From Fischerella sp. (GTDB lineage: Bacteria; Cyanobacteriota; Cyanobacteriia; Cyanobacteriales; Nostocaceae): a DNA stretch of 5,913 nucleotides. The notes beneath the pieces were generated by a model. It worked only from the letters and a program-made list of their open reading frames with translations, was not told the origin of the DNA and did not search any database. A program made the position numbers and the translations under genes. Below, piece by piece: positions 5,895 through 5,913 of this stretch. Where the stretch lies: positions 1-5,913 of the forward strand of contig JANZYY010000328.1 of assembly GCA_026419705.1 (NCBI GenBank), read 5' to 3'. Each line of letters begins with the position of its first letter. Within the stretch, counting starts at the first letter, position 1.

Positions 5895-5913
5895 CTGTCT
5901 CTTATACACATCT
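5895..5913 (+). other. Tn5/Nextera mosaic-end adapter remnant (not genomic)
   Basis: The last 19 bases, CTGTCTCTTATACACATCT, are identical to the reverse complement of the 19-bp Tn5 mosaic end, the usual read-through sequence in tagmentation libraries. They replace the expected continuation of sucrose synthase (GGQVVY followed by I/V-L-D-Q in the family) with codons for LSLIHI. The junction falls exactly at a contig end, so this is untrimmed adapter and not a natural transposon. Confidence 0.96.

Noticed and set aside
5895..5913. Natural Tn5-like insertion into sucrose synthase
   Set aside because: The match is to the engineered 19-bp mosaic end, stops exactly at the contig end, and lacks any other transposon sequence. 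Library adapter explains it better.

Overview
The window looks like a piece of a filamentous (Nostocales-type) cyanobacterial genome. Three things point there. All three proteins have a cyanobacterial character: a CHAT-domain protein, a chemoreceptor whose GAF domain resembles cyanobacteriochrome GAFs, and a sucrose synthase close to the Anabaena/Nostoc form. Six exact HIP1 octamers (GCGATCGC) occur in under 6 kb. An intergenic repeat of the GTAGAGACG type lies between two genes. The assignment is inferred from these features, not from a database match.

Layout. (1) Bases 1-830, plus strand: the C-terminal part of a CHAT-domain (caspase-like fold) protein, with the His and Cys catalytic motifs intact. 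Its 5' end lies outside the window, because the frame is open to the first base. (2) 831-942: a short convergent intergenic region with a compact repeat of two interleaved palindromes, touching the stop codon of the next gene. (3) 943-3906, minus strand: a complete 987-residue transmembrane methyl-accepting chemotaxis protein, ordered TM, periplasmic sensor, TM, HAMP, GAF, second HAMP, signalling domain. (4) 3907-4997: a gene-poor stretch of about 1.1 kb that separates two divergent genes. It holds a 12-bp-stem repeat at 4144-4175, an inverted copy of a motif found on the other side of the chemoreceptor, several dyads, and a hairpin plus T-rich run that could be an attenuator or terminator in the susA leader. 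(5) 4998-5894, plus strand: the first 299 residues of sucrose synthase. (6) 5895-5913: 19 bases identical to the Tn5/Nextera mosaic end. This is sequencing-library adapter, not genomic DNA, so the contig ends here artificially.

The three genes do not form an operon: the first two converge and the last two diverge. There is no evidence that they work together. The chemoreceptor would feed a CheA/CheW pathway encoded elsewhere. Sucrose synthase would interconvert sucrose plus a nucleoside diphosphate with NDP-glucose plus fructose. The CHAT protein is probably a protease or a signalling relic of one, with an unknown target. I see no convincing new multi-gene system. The points most worth a second look are the adapter chimera, the cysteine-less cyanobacteriochrome-like GAF, the altered receptor tip, the interleaved palindromes and the susA leader hairpin.
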